A stretch of 64,000 bases of DNA from Alentia gelatinosa (Eukaryota; Annelida; Polychaeta; Phyllodocida; Polynoidae). Every line of letters starts with the position of its first letter. The stretch's first letter is position 1. Shown here piece by piece: positions 44,500-53,300 of this stretch. The notes beneath the pieces are model-generated. The model had not been told where the DNA came from and made no database searches. It saw only the letters and a list, made by a program, of their open reading frames with translations. The position numbers and the translations under genes were made by a program. The stretch lies in NCBI GenBank assembly GCA_950022655.1, contig OX465579.1:177949263-178013262 (forward strand), given 5' to 3'.

Positions 44500-45225
44500 G
44501 TACACCGAGAGAGAACAGAGCGGTACATAGAGCAGCTCACAGAGCAGCTCACAGTACAGCTCACAGAGCAGCTCACAGTACAGCTCACAGAGCAGCTCAC
44601 AGTACAGCTCACAGAGCAGGTCACAGAGCAGCTCACAGTACAGCTCACAGAGCAGCTCACAGTACAGCTCACAGAGCAGGTCACAGAGCAGGTCACAGAG
44701 CAGTTCACAGTACAGCCCACCGAGCAGCTCAGAGAGCAGCCCACCACGCAGTTCACAGAGCTGTACTGTGTACACCGAGAGAACAGAGCGGTACATAGAG
44801 CATCTCACAGAGCGGCTCACAGAGCAGCTCACAGAGCGGCTCATAGAGCAGCTCACAGTACAGCTCACAGAGCAGCTCACAGAGCAGCTCACAGAGCAGC
44901 TCACAGAGCAGCTCACAGAGTAGCTCACAGAGCAGCTCACAGTACAGCTCACAGTACAGTTCACAGTACAGCTCATAGTACAGCTCACAGTACAGCTCAC
45001 AGACCAGCTCACAGTACAGCTCACAGAGCAGCTCACAGTACAGCTCACAGTACAGCTCACAGTACAGCTCACAGTACAGCTCATAGTACAGCTCACAGTA
45101 CAGCTCACAGTACAGCTCACAGAGCAGCTCACAGTACAGCTCACAGTACATCTCACAGTACAGCTCACAGTACAGCTCACAGTACAGCTCACAGTACAGC
45201 TCACGGTACAGCTCACAGTACATCT
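44500..45225. repeat. 12-bp minisatellite, about 60 copies
   Basis: Units CTCACAGAGCAG and CTCACAGTACAG in mixed order. Four codons per unit keep five frames open (CTVS, LCEL, TAHRAAHS), by-products. Read on the minus strand the units contain CTGTGAGC. Confidence 0.97.
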
Positions 45226-45654
45226 GGCACACCACAGAGTGACCCACAGAGCAGCCCTCACTGCTGTGCATGGAGCAGCTCACAGAGCAGTCCGTCGAGA
45301 TACGCCTCACAGCGGGTGTCAGTGAGCCCGCACAGCGTTACCGTCCACCCTACTACCCGCCCCTACTCCCGGGTACAAAGATCCCTCTCCCCCACAGTCC
45401 CCGACATCCTCCCCCCCTCTATACATCCTCTGAACTAATCCCACATCCCTCCTCCCCACGGGAGATATCTCCTACTTGATGTCCCTGTCCTCACTAGACT
45501 CCACGAGTCCCGGGTTCCGCTCGCGGTGGCTCGGGTGGGTTGACAATGCATGTTGCTGCGGCGTAATACCAACAGTCCCCATACAGCCGCAGCCCTGACA
45601 TACTCCTACACAGGGTCTGTCCCCCACGCCCCCCACTCCCGGACCCATATTGCC
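45226..45654. other. Spacer, weak plus-strand open frame
   Basis: A frame reading VSEPAQRYRPPYYPPLLPG ends beside CCCGG|GTACAAAG, but its acceptor (CGCCTCACAG) has a poor pyrimidine tract. Not called as an exon. Confidence 0.4.
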
Positions 45655-45990
45655 TATCATCTCACCCCTGGTATTCTTGTCCAATAGGCTTAACCTTGAG
45701 AACCTGTTCTCTATGCCCATATGAGTATTGCAGTCCGTTCTCCATGGTCTGTATCCTGTGTGTCGTCCATTCTTTTAGTGTGTACAGGGTGGGATAAATA
45801 CAAAAAGTAACTCGTTTTGGTCGGAGAAATTGTTATCCTCGTTTGTGACTACTCTAACCTTTATGCAACGTATATAGCGCGTTTGAATGCTATGTGATAT
45901 TCACTCAGCTGTCACCTCGTTCATATAACTTCACATCGAACTCGTGGAGAACGACGACTTTGACCAAAACATGTTGGTTTCTTCCTTACA
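45655..45990 (-). mobile_element. Composite foldback element, copy 4 (inverted)
   Basis: Modules are in reverse order and orientation relative to copy 1: ATCTCACCCCTG ... CAGGGTGGGATAAA first, then AACTCGTTTTGGTC ... GACTTTGACCAAAACATG. A piece of the 77-bp repeat unit of 28 kb (TGACTACTCTAACCTTTATG) lies inside it. Confidence 0.85.
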
Positions 45991-46243
45991 GTACCCCCCC
46001 CCCCCGACACGCTCTTCCACAGGAGCCCCGTTGCCTGGTCCCACATTGCCAGCACAAATCACCCATAGCTCCACGGTTTACCAAGTCTGGTACAAGATCG
46101 CAGGGCCTCTCGTTATCTCCATGGTTACCGGTTTGTTTACCCCACTTTCTTATCAATGCCTACTCTCTACCGCCTTATCTGAATGTGGTCCCTCTCTCAC
46201 TCTGCCCCTGTTCCCATGACCTTATCTGAGTGTGGCTCCTCTC

Positions 46244-46545
46244 TTTATCCTACCCCTAATATAAAATCCCATTGGCTTAACATTGGGTTTCCGTATGCCA
46301 CGCTGACTGGCATACGGAATTTTATATGCCACTAGTGGCATACAACATTGTTATTACGTAAGATTGCAAAATCGAGGAGAGGGTAGGATAAAATCAAAAC
46401 CTGCTTCGTTTTAATCTTGGCCACCAGATTACACTCCTGAAGTTTTGGCTCCGGACTTCACTCGGCTTCGCCTCATGAAGTCACTTTGCCAAACTCCAGT
46501 CTGGAATACGATGGCCAAGATTAAACCTCATCCTGTTTTACGATA
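46244..46545 (-). mobile_element. Composite foldback element, variant copy 5
   Basis: Right-type module first (TTTATCCTACCCCTAATA ... GGGTAGGATAAAA, 46,244-46,393), containing an inner hairpin GTATGCCA...TGGCATAC. The second module has arms TTTAATCTTGGCCA and TGGCCAAGATTAAA with an ACTTCACTCGGCTTCGCCTC hairpin at its centre. Confidence 0.8.
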
Positions 46546-47400
46546 GTCTTGGCTGACTCTGTCCCTGTTCCCCAGACCTTATTTAAGTGTGGCTCCCTCT
46601 CTGTCTTGGCTGACTCTGTCCCTGTTCCCCGGACCTTATCTAAGTGTGGACCCTCTCTGTCTTGGCTGACTCTGTCCCTGTTCCCCGGACCTTATTTAAG
46701 TGTGGCTCCCTCTCTGTCTTGGCTGACTCTGTCCCTGCTCCCCGGACCTTATCTAAGTGTGGTTCCTCTCTGTCTTCGCTGACTCTGCCCCTGTTCACCG
46801 GACCTTATCTCACTCTGTCCCTGCTCCCCGGACCTTATCTAAGTGTGGTTCCTCTCTGTCTTGGCTGACTCTGCCCCTGTTCCCCGGACCTTATCTCACT
46901 CTGCCCCTGTTCCCCGGACCTTATCTGAATGTGGTCCCTTTCTTACTCTGTCCCTGTTCCCCTGACCTTATCTAAGTGTGGTTCCGCTCTGTCTTGGCTG
47001 ACTCTGTCCCTGTTCCCTGGACCTTATCTAAGTGTGCTCCCGCTCTGTCTTGGCTGACTCTGTCCTTGTTCCCCGGACATTATCTGAGTGTGGCTCCGCT
47101 CTGTCTTGGCTGACTCTGTCCCTGTTCCCTGGACCTTATCTAAGTGTCGTCCCTCTCTGTCTTGGCTGACTCTGCCCCTGTTTCCCGGACCTTATCTAAG
47201 TGTCGTCCCTCTCTGTCTTGGCTGACTCTGTCCCTGTTCCCCGGACCTTATCTGACTCTGCCCCTGTCCCACGGACCTTATCTAAGTGTGGCTCCGCTCT
47301 GTCTGGTTTGACTCTGTCCCTGTTCCCCGGACCTTATCTGACTCTGTCCCTGTTCCCCGGACCTTATCTGACTCTGTCCCTGTCCCACGGACCTCTAAAC
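46546..47400 (+). repeat. ~57-bp tandem repeat, about 15 copies
   Basis: Units CTCTGTCTTGGCTGACTCTG, TCCCTGTTCCCCGGACCTTA, TCTAAGTGTGGCTC. Short units lacking the last part are frequent. Confidence 0.95.
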
Positions 47401-47568
47401 ACGGTCATACTCTGTCCTGAGTAACTCACACTCCAACCCTGAGCTGCTCGTAATGTGACCTGCTCTCCAGCCGCGCGGCCTCCTGTGCTCGGCCGCTCCG
47501 TGTGTTAACAGGGCGTATCCACTGGCACTGGGGACCAGTGTCGGGTCGCTTAGTAGTTATGTAACTAG

Positions 47569-47713
47569 GAGCAAATGGTATGTCCATCATTGATGAATGA
47601 GCATGGAATCATAAACAATTGAAAGGTTTTGGTTATATTCAGTCTAGGGATCGTTTTCTCTAACCCAATTGCTCTCAGTCAACTTGGCAATTCCACAATT
47701 GCCTCTCTAGGAT
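47569..47713 (+). repeat. Dispersed repeat family, copy 2
   Basis: Matches 27,648-27,795 from GGAGCAAATGGTATG to CTCTAGGATCCAAC. Family unknown. Confidence 0.85.
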
Positions 47714-47980
47714 CCAACTCGTGTATTTTATAAAATCCCATATAAGACAATAACATAACCGTAAATTGTGATAGCGCCTCGACATGAGATCATCTATAAT
47801 TCTGTATACTAAATATGGGTAAGAGTAGTGCTTTCCTGTCTGGAACACTATGGAAATAGGCACTACTTGAGCCTTCAGAACCTCCAGAACAAAAATAACT
47901 TAAAAATAAAAAAAACCTGGCTTTCTGGGTGCGGGGGTGTGAGTTGGAGGTCGGGTGCTGAGCCGCTCCCCATACCTCAC

Positions 47981-48078
47981 CTGCTCTCATTCCGCTCATA
48001 GAGGGCGCCACATGTCTGAGGATGTCGACCAGGGACCAGGCCTGGCATGTATAGCAGGCAGGAGGCTGCGGCACCAGA
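47981..48078 (-). CDS. Candidate exon, minus-strand reading
   Basis: Acceptor GACCCGGACCCCCAG|, donor AGAGCAG|GTGAGG (consensus). The frame (1 nt, 32 codons, 1 nt) reads LVPQPPACYTCQAWSLVDIL then RHVAPSMSGMRA. It starts in a phase compatible with the frame-0 reading of the minus-strand candidate at 52,588-52,637. The plus strand of the same DNA is also a good exon candidate (48,002-48,133), and the two exclude each other as coding. The CYTC pair is not enough to assign a family. Confidence 0.3.
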
Positions 48079-48133
48079 CTGGGGGTCCGGGTCTCGACTC
48101 AATCTCTGACCGGCTCAGAGGGCGGCGTGGCCG
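48002..48133 (+). CDS. Candidate exon, plus-strand reading
   Basis: Strong acceptor (CACCTGCTCTCATTCCGCTCATAG|) and donor GTGGCCG|GTGACT. The frame (1 nt, 43 codons, 2 nt) reads GRHMSEDVDQGPGLACIAGR ... GLDSISDRLRGRRG. It joins in phase, across a 66-bp GT-AG intron with a CACTGAC branch-like site (48,134-48,199), to the frame starting at 48,200. No domain is recognised. A minus-strand exon candidate overlaps it. Confidence 0.37.
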
Positions 48134-48199
48134 GTGACTCCGCACTGACAAGACGGTCTCCTCCTGCCCCCTCCTGTCCCCCTCCCCGTACCCCTCCAG

Positions 48200-49004
48200 A
48201 GGCACCACCATGCCACCACCACCTCCACAGTCCCCACCTCCCCCCTCACCAGGGCCCGCCCGCTCCACCACCTCCCCACTGTGCTCCCCCTGTCCCCCCA
48301 CCCCCGTGTGCTTCTCCCTGTGTTGTCCCTGTGCTGCCCCTGTGCTGCCCCTGTGCTGCCCCTGTGCTCATCCCTGTGCTCTCCCTGTGCTGCCCCTGTG
48401 CTGCCCCATGGCCCTCCCCTGTGCTGCCCCTGTGCTGCCCCTGTGGCCCCCTGTGCTCCCCCTATGCTCATCCCTGTGCTCTCCCTGTGCTGCCCCTGTG
48501 CTGCCCCATGGCCCTCCCCTGTGCTGCCCCTGTGGCCCCCTGTGCTCCCCCCTATGCTCCCCCTATGCTCCTCCTGTGCTCATCCCTGTGCTCTCCCTGT
48601 CCTGCCCCTGTGCTGCCCCTGTGGCCCCCTGTGCTGCCCCTATGCTCCCCCTGTGCTCATCCCTGTGCTCATCCCTGTGCTCATCCCTGTGCTCATCCCT
48701 GTGCTCATCCCTGTGCTCCCCCTGTGCTCCCCCTCCTTCCTGTGCTGCCCATGTGCTCCCCTGTGCTCCCCATGTGCTCCCTCTGTGCTCCCCTGTACTG
48801 CTTCTTGTGCTCCTCCCTGTCCCCCTCCCGTCCTCCTCTCCTCACCGCTCAGCACGCCCCCTCGCGGGCGGTGTGCGCGTGCCTCGCCGTCTTTTTGTCC
48901 TCGTCCTACATGCATCTCTCCTTTTTGACGGGGAGGCCTTCTTTCACCTTCCTCCCGGAGCTGTTTTGTCTGACTGGGGCCCGTTCCCCTGGTACCGTGT
49001 GCCG
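48200..49004 (+). CDS. Candidate exon or exon pair, C/P-rich then unique
   Basis: After acceptor CCCCGTACCCCTCCAG| the frame (1 nt plus 268 codons) runs GTTMPPPPPQSPPPPSPGPA, then a long C/P-rich stretch that is the 12-bp array in translation, then a unique, protein-like end: GVRVPRRLFVLVLHASLLFD, GEAFFHLPPGAVLSDWGPFP, WYRVP|. The donor is GTGCCG|GTATGT. A second acceptor inside (TCCTCTCCTCACCGCTCAG|, exon start 48,853) allows a reading in which only 48,853-49,004 (152 bp) is exon and the 12-bp array is intron; its phase then does not fit the exon ending at 48,133. The end of this exon plus donor is the unit amplified downstream. Confidence 0.4.
48305..48830 (+). repeat. 12-bp minisatellite CCCTGTGCTGCC/CATC
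   Basis: About 44 copies of CCCCTGTGCTGC and TCCCTGTGCTCA. Multiples of 12 keep three plus-strand frames open. Confidence 0.97.
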
Positions 49005-49450
49005 GTATGTGCCTCAGACTGGTACCTCATTCCCCTAGTACTGCATGCCGGTATGTGCCTCTGACTGGTACCTCATTCCCCTAGTACTGCATGCCGGTAT
49101 GTGCCTCAGACTGGCACCCCGTTCTCCTAGTACCGCATGCCAGTATGTGCCTCTGACTGGCACCCCGTTCCCCTAGTACTGCATGCCAGTATGTGCATCT
49201 GACTGGCACCCCGTTCCCCTAGTACCGCATGCCAGTATGTGCCTCAGACTGGCACCCCGTTCTCCTAGTACTGCATGCTAGTATGTGCCTCTGACTGGCA
49301 CTCCGTTCTCCTAGTACTGCATGCTGGTATGTGCCTCTGACTGGCACCCCGTTCTCCTAGTACTGCATGCCGGTATGTGCCTCTGACTGGTACCCCGTTC
49401 TCCTAGTACTGCATGCCGGTATGTGCCTCTGACTGGTGCCTCCTTCCCCT
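49005..49450 (+). repeat. 46-bp minisatellite made of exon end plus GTATGT donor
   Basis: About ten copies of ACCCCGTTCTCCTAGTACTG+CATGCCG|GTATGTGCCTCTGACTGG. The first unit is the end of the candidate exon at 48,853-49,004 (CCGTTCCCCTGGTACCGTGT+GCCG|GTATGTG). Nearly all copies keep CCG|GTATGTG or CCA|GTATGTG. Confidence 0.95.
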
Positions 49451-49774
49451 GTCAAACATGGTTACATCATAGTCTTTCAGTTTTCCTATTGATGATAGAT
49501 CATGTATGACTACCTCATATTTACTGAGGTTGGTTTAAAGGGTAATAAAGGCTTCATATAAAACCTTGACTTTCCCAATAGTTTTATTATTTATACCACC
49601 TTTATCTTATACAGGTGGTGGTGTGTGTGGCAGGTTGGGTCAGACAGTGATAGGGAGACTCCGGCCTGTTTCCCGCCTCTCCTGTTTCTCACTGGAGTCC
49701 ACTGGAGTCAGCTGAGAGAGCTGAGAGAGCTGAGATTGACCCACCACCGGTGGGTGGGTCAGACGGGGGGGGGG
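49451..49774. other. Spacer with possible acceptor, no gene called
   Basis: AT-rich to about 49,600, then GTTTCCCGCCTCTCCTGTTT before an AG (49,694). The phase-0 frame after the AG at about 49,709 reads LRELRELRLTHHRW, but it is partly a short repeat. Not called. Confidence 0.4.
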
Positions 49775-50640
49775 GGGGGTGGTGGTTAGGTAAGACCAGG
49801 CGGGGCAGGTGAGCCAGGTGAGGATTGTGAGGCAGGTAAAACGGGCGAAGCCACATGGTCCGAAGAAGCCAAGTGAAGCCAGTTAATTCAGGGAGGTCTG
49901 TTAGGCCTGGCGTCCACCTACTACGATATGACACCGATATGGTCTACATGCACCTCCTGATACAAAATCAAAATCGCGTTGGAAGGTCACCTAATATCGG
50001 GGCAGTTGACCACGTTTCTGCGATTAGATTCTGATAAAAAACCCTTATAATACATGGTGGATTGGTATGTCTAGACATATATGTCTACGATTTTGCACCT
50101 TCCCGATATGTCTCCGATATTTGCTTTTTGTATCGGTGCCATATCGGTAGGTCTAAATTTCTATCGTAGTAGGTGGACGCCGGGCCTTAGGCTTGAAATA
50201 GGCTATAAAATTTTGGCAATATATATCATATAGTTTATACATTTTCCTCAATATTTCATTTCAATATCTATACTACATGGGGTTCAGCTATTGGTAGCTG
50301 GCTTTATACATGGGTCTGCATCTCTCGAAGCCACATGTATTAAGCTGGGAAAGCCAGGTAAGATTGTGAAGACAGGTAAACTGAGGAAGCCAAACATGCC
50401 GAGTTCAAACAGCAGGGTGAGTAGGGAAGCCACCTGTACTGAGCTGAGACCAGGGGGAGTTCAGAAGACAGAAGAACTGGGGAAGCCACACGCATTGAAC
50501 TCGGGAACCATTTGAGCTGGGCAAGCCATGTGAGACCCAAGGACACTAAGTGAGTTGTGAAGCCACATGTGATGCTCCAAAAAGAAGAGATGTGGAAGCC
50601 AGTTAGGTTCGCCAGGGAAGCCCAGACAAAGTGTGGTATA
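49775..50640 (+). repeat. Degenerate GAAGCCA...GGTAAG repeat, split by a MITE
   Basis: Units of about 40 bp (GGGCGAAGCCACATG, GAGCTGGG, GCCAGGTAAGATTGTGA) lie at 49,775-49,910 and 50,300-50,640. The MITE at 49,914-50,186 and about 110 bp of AT-rich sequence separate the halves. Several units contain CAGGTAA. Confidence 0.7.
49914..50186 (-). mobile_element. 273-bp MITE, copy 2 (inverted)
   Basis: The reverse complement matches 40,513-40,797 throughout. Ends are GGCCTGGCGTCCACCTACTA+CGATA and its inverse. A perfect TTA target duplication flanks it (49,911-49,913 and 50,187-50,189). Confidence 0.93.
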
Positions 50641-50649
50641 ACATACAAC

Positions 50650-50870
50650 AACTGTGGGGTGTGTGGGGTGTGTGGGATGTGTTGGGGTTTGTGTGGGTCT
50701 GTGTGAGTCTGTAGGGGTCTGTGTGGGTCTGTAATGTGGGTCTGTAATGTGGGTCTGTAATGTGGGTCTGTAATGTGGGTCTGTAATGTGGGTCTGTAAT
50801 GTGGGTCTATAATGTGGGTCTGTAATGTGGGTCTGTAATGTGGGTCTGTAATGTGGGTCTGTAATATGGT
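50650..50870. repeat. 13-bp repeat GTGGGTCTGTAAT
   Basis: About 11 exact copies after short GTGTGGG repeats. Confidence 0.97.
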
Positions 50871-51220
50871 TTAAGATTACTCTGCTTGATGAGCGAGCGG
50901 AATGGGCAGAACTGCGATCCACATTCTGCCTCTGTTGTGTTAATAGGTAAATAACATCATAGTCGATGTCTACAGCACTGCTTCCAGCAGGATTGACATC
51001 CACAGTTGCTAACAGGCTACACAGGGGACAAGGATTAAGTGGGATTACTTCGGGGGGCAGGGGGATTAAGAGCCCGGGGAGGCGGGGATGGACGGGGGAG
51101 GCTGGCGGTCACGCACCGGGGCGCAGGGCGGGGTGAGGGGGCAGAGGGCAGGTCCAGGCAGGCTCAGATCATGGGTCGGGATGGAAGGCAATTACAAGCC
51201 ACCGTGCAGTGCAGTGCTGG
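50871..51220. other. Spacer, no gene seen
   Basis: Unique then GC-rich sequence. No supported exon. Confidence 0.5.
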
Positions 51221-51370
51221 GCGGGGCGGGGCGGGGACGGCGGGGGACGGCGGGGGACGGCGGGGGACGGGGGACGGGGGACGGGGGACGGGGGACGGGG
51301 GACGGGGGACGGGGGACGGGGGACGGGGGACGGGGGACTGGGGACGGGGGACGGCGGGGGCGGGGGAAGG
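51221..51370. repeat. 7-10-bp repeat ACGGGGG
   Basis: GGGGGACGGC (10 bp) copies, then about 13 copies of the 7-mer ACGGGGG. Confidence 0.95.
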
Positions 51371-51764
51371 TGGGGAGGCAGGGTCAAGCTGGAGACACAC
51401 TAACCAAGAAATGCAGCGATTTCCTGAATCGCCAACACAAAATGTCATATGTGAGCTATTATTCAATATTTCACCTGATTATTGCTTCCATGATGCTAAA
51501 TCATCAGTGGGTGATATTACTATTACATATCTCACATATATAACCTTTTTTTATGGCGATTTCGGAGATGGCCGCCTTGACTCGCCCGGTGTGTTCTGAC
51601 ATCAGGGAGTGTTGTGTCGCGGCTGGGAAAGGCGGAGGGCAGGTTGTAAAATATAAGTGGGTGATGAGAATTTGGGTCGAGTGGTCAGGTTGTTGTTACA
51701 GTGGTCCGGGCAGGTGGGGCTGTGGTAGGGAGGGGTCATATGGTTACCCTCGTACCATGGAGGG

Positions 51765-52130
51765 GGCAGGGCAGGGTAGGGCAGGGCAGGGCGGAGCGGA
51801 GCTGGGCGGGGCTGGGCTGGGCTGGGCTTGGTGGGGCAGGGCTGGGCGGGGCGGGGCAGGGCAGGGCAGGGCGGAGCGGGGCTGGGCTGGGCTGGGCTGG
51901 GCTGGGCTTGGTGGGGCAGGGCTGGGCGGGGCGGGGCAGGGCAGGGCAGGGCGGAGCGGGGCTGGGCGGGGCTGGGCTGGGCTGGGCTTGGTGGGGCAGG
52001 GCTGGGCGGGGCGGGGCAGGGCAGGGCAGGGCTGGGGTGGGGGAGGGGGTCGTATGGTGACCCTCATATGATGGAGGGGGCAGGGCAGGGCAAGTTGGGG
52101 CAGGGCGGGGCAGGGCGGGGTTGGGCTGGG
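51765..52130. repeat. GGGCT/GGGCA repeat with 80-bp higher order
   Basis: Pentamer-like GGGCAGGGCTGGGC with the block GCTTGGTGGGGCAGGGCTGG recurring at 51,826, 51,906 and 51,986, exactly 80 bp apart. Confidence 0.95.
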
Positions 52131-52590
52131 CTGGGGGAGGGGGTGGTCTAGTGACCCTCTTACCATGGAGGGGGCAGGGCGGGGTGGGGCTGCAGGTGAG
52201 GGAGGGGTTATGCAGTGACCCTCGTATTTATGGTGGAGGGGGCAGTGTGGGGTGGGGCGGGGATTAAGGAGGGGGTGGTATAGTGACCCTCGTACCATGG
52301 AAGGGCGGGCAGCGGGGCGGGCTGAGGTGAAGGAGGGGGTCGTATAGTGACCCTCGTACTGTGGAGGGCTGGGCGGGGCGGGGCCAGAGGTCAAGTAGTG
52401 ACCCTCATACAGTGGGCAGGGCAGGGCTGGGGTAAGGGTGAGGGGGTCATATAGTGAACCTCACACCATGGAGCGGGCAGGGCGGGGTGGGGCTGGGGTG
52501 GAGAATGGGGACGTATAGTGACCCTCGTACTGTGGAGGGCGGGGCGGGGTCGCGGTTAAGGAGGGGGTCGTGTGGTGACCCTCACACCAT
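52131..52590 (-). repeat. ~65-75-bp repeat with donor motif, minus strand
   Basis: About seven units of GGAGGGGGTCGTATAGTGAC, CCTCGTACCATGGAGGGGGC. On the minus strand each reads CCCCTCCATG|GTACGAGGGTCACTAT. The unit copies the end and donor of the candidate exon at 52,588-52,637. Confidence 0.9.
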
Positions 52591-52637
52591 GGAGGGGCCG
52601 GGCAGCGGGGCGGGACAGGATGTGACCTATTTCTGTC
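52588..52637 (-). CDS. Candidate short exon next to the array
   Basis: Minus strand: acceptor CCCATCTCTCTCCAG|, donor CTCCATG|GTGTGAGG. The 50-bp exon is open in two frames: DRNRSHPVPPRCPAPP plus 2 nt, or TEIGHILSRPAARPLH with 1 nt on each side. The first is in phase with the minus-strand candidate at 47,981-48,078. The plus strand is also open here (WDHCLVVIGWISLVRRDK). The product is not recognised. Confidence 0.27.
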
Positions 52638-52949
52638 CTGGAGAGAGATGGGATCACTGCCTGGTGGTTATTGGATGGATCTCTTTAGTAAGAAGGGACA
52701 AGCTGAGGGTGATTTGTAGGAGTCCCGGGTTGGTAGATTCTACTAGGTGTGGTGATGGGAGGTGTGTGTGGGATGTAGAAGGGTCAGGGGATCGGGAGGC
52801 AGACAGAGGTGTGAGGTCAGGTTGGGTCAGCCTGTAAGGAGGGCCTGTGTGGTGTGGTTGGGTCAGGATGTGCAGAAGCAGGTGGAAGTAACAGGTGGAG
52901 TTTGGTCAGATTGAGGGAGCAGGCAGAGGCAAAGACTCCTTGCAGCCTT
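52638..52949. other. Spacer, no gene called
   Basis: Unique sequence, open on the plus strand up to a stop near 52,835 but without splice limits. Confidence 0.4.
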
Positions 52950-53300
52950 GAGGTGTGTGGTGTGTGGTGTGTGGTGTGGTGAGGTATGGTGTGTGGTGTG
53001 TGGTGTGGTGTGTAGTGTGTGGTGTGTGGTGCTTGGTGTGTGGTGAGATGTGAGGTGTGTGGTGAGTGGTGTGGAGGTGTGTGTTGTGTTGTGAGGTGTG
53101 TGTTGAGGTGTGTATGAAGTGTGAGGTGTGAGGTGTGTGGTGTAGTGTGAGGTGTGAGGTGTGAGATGTGAAGTTTGTGGTGTAGTGTGAGGTGTGAGGT
53201 GGGTGGTGTTAGATATGTGGTGTGGTGTGAGGTATGAGGTATGTGTATGTAGTATGTGGAGGTGTGTGGTATGTAGTGTGGGGTGGTGTGTGGTGTGTGG
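52950..53300. repeat. GTGTGTGGTGTG low-complexity array
   Basis: Irregular GTGTGGTGTG/GAGGTGTG units that are the same material as the spacers of the following higher-order array. Confidence 0.95.

Noticed and set aside
44275..45438. Open frames up to 328 codons with Cys/Val/Ser/Thr or Leu/Tyr/Glu repeats
   Set aside because: 12-bp period; mutually exclusive frames all equally open.
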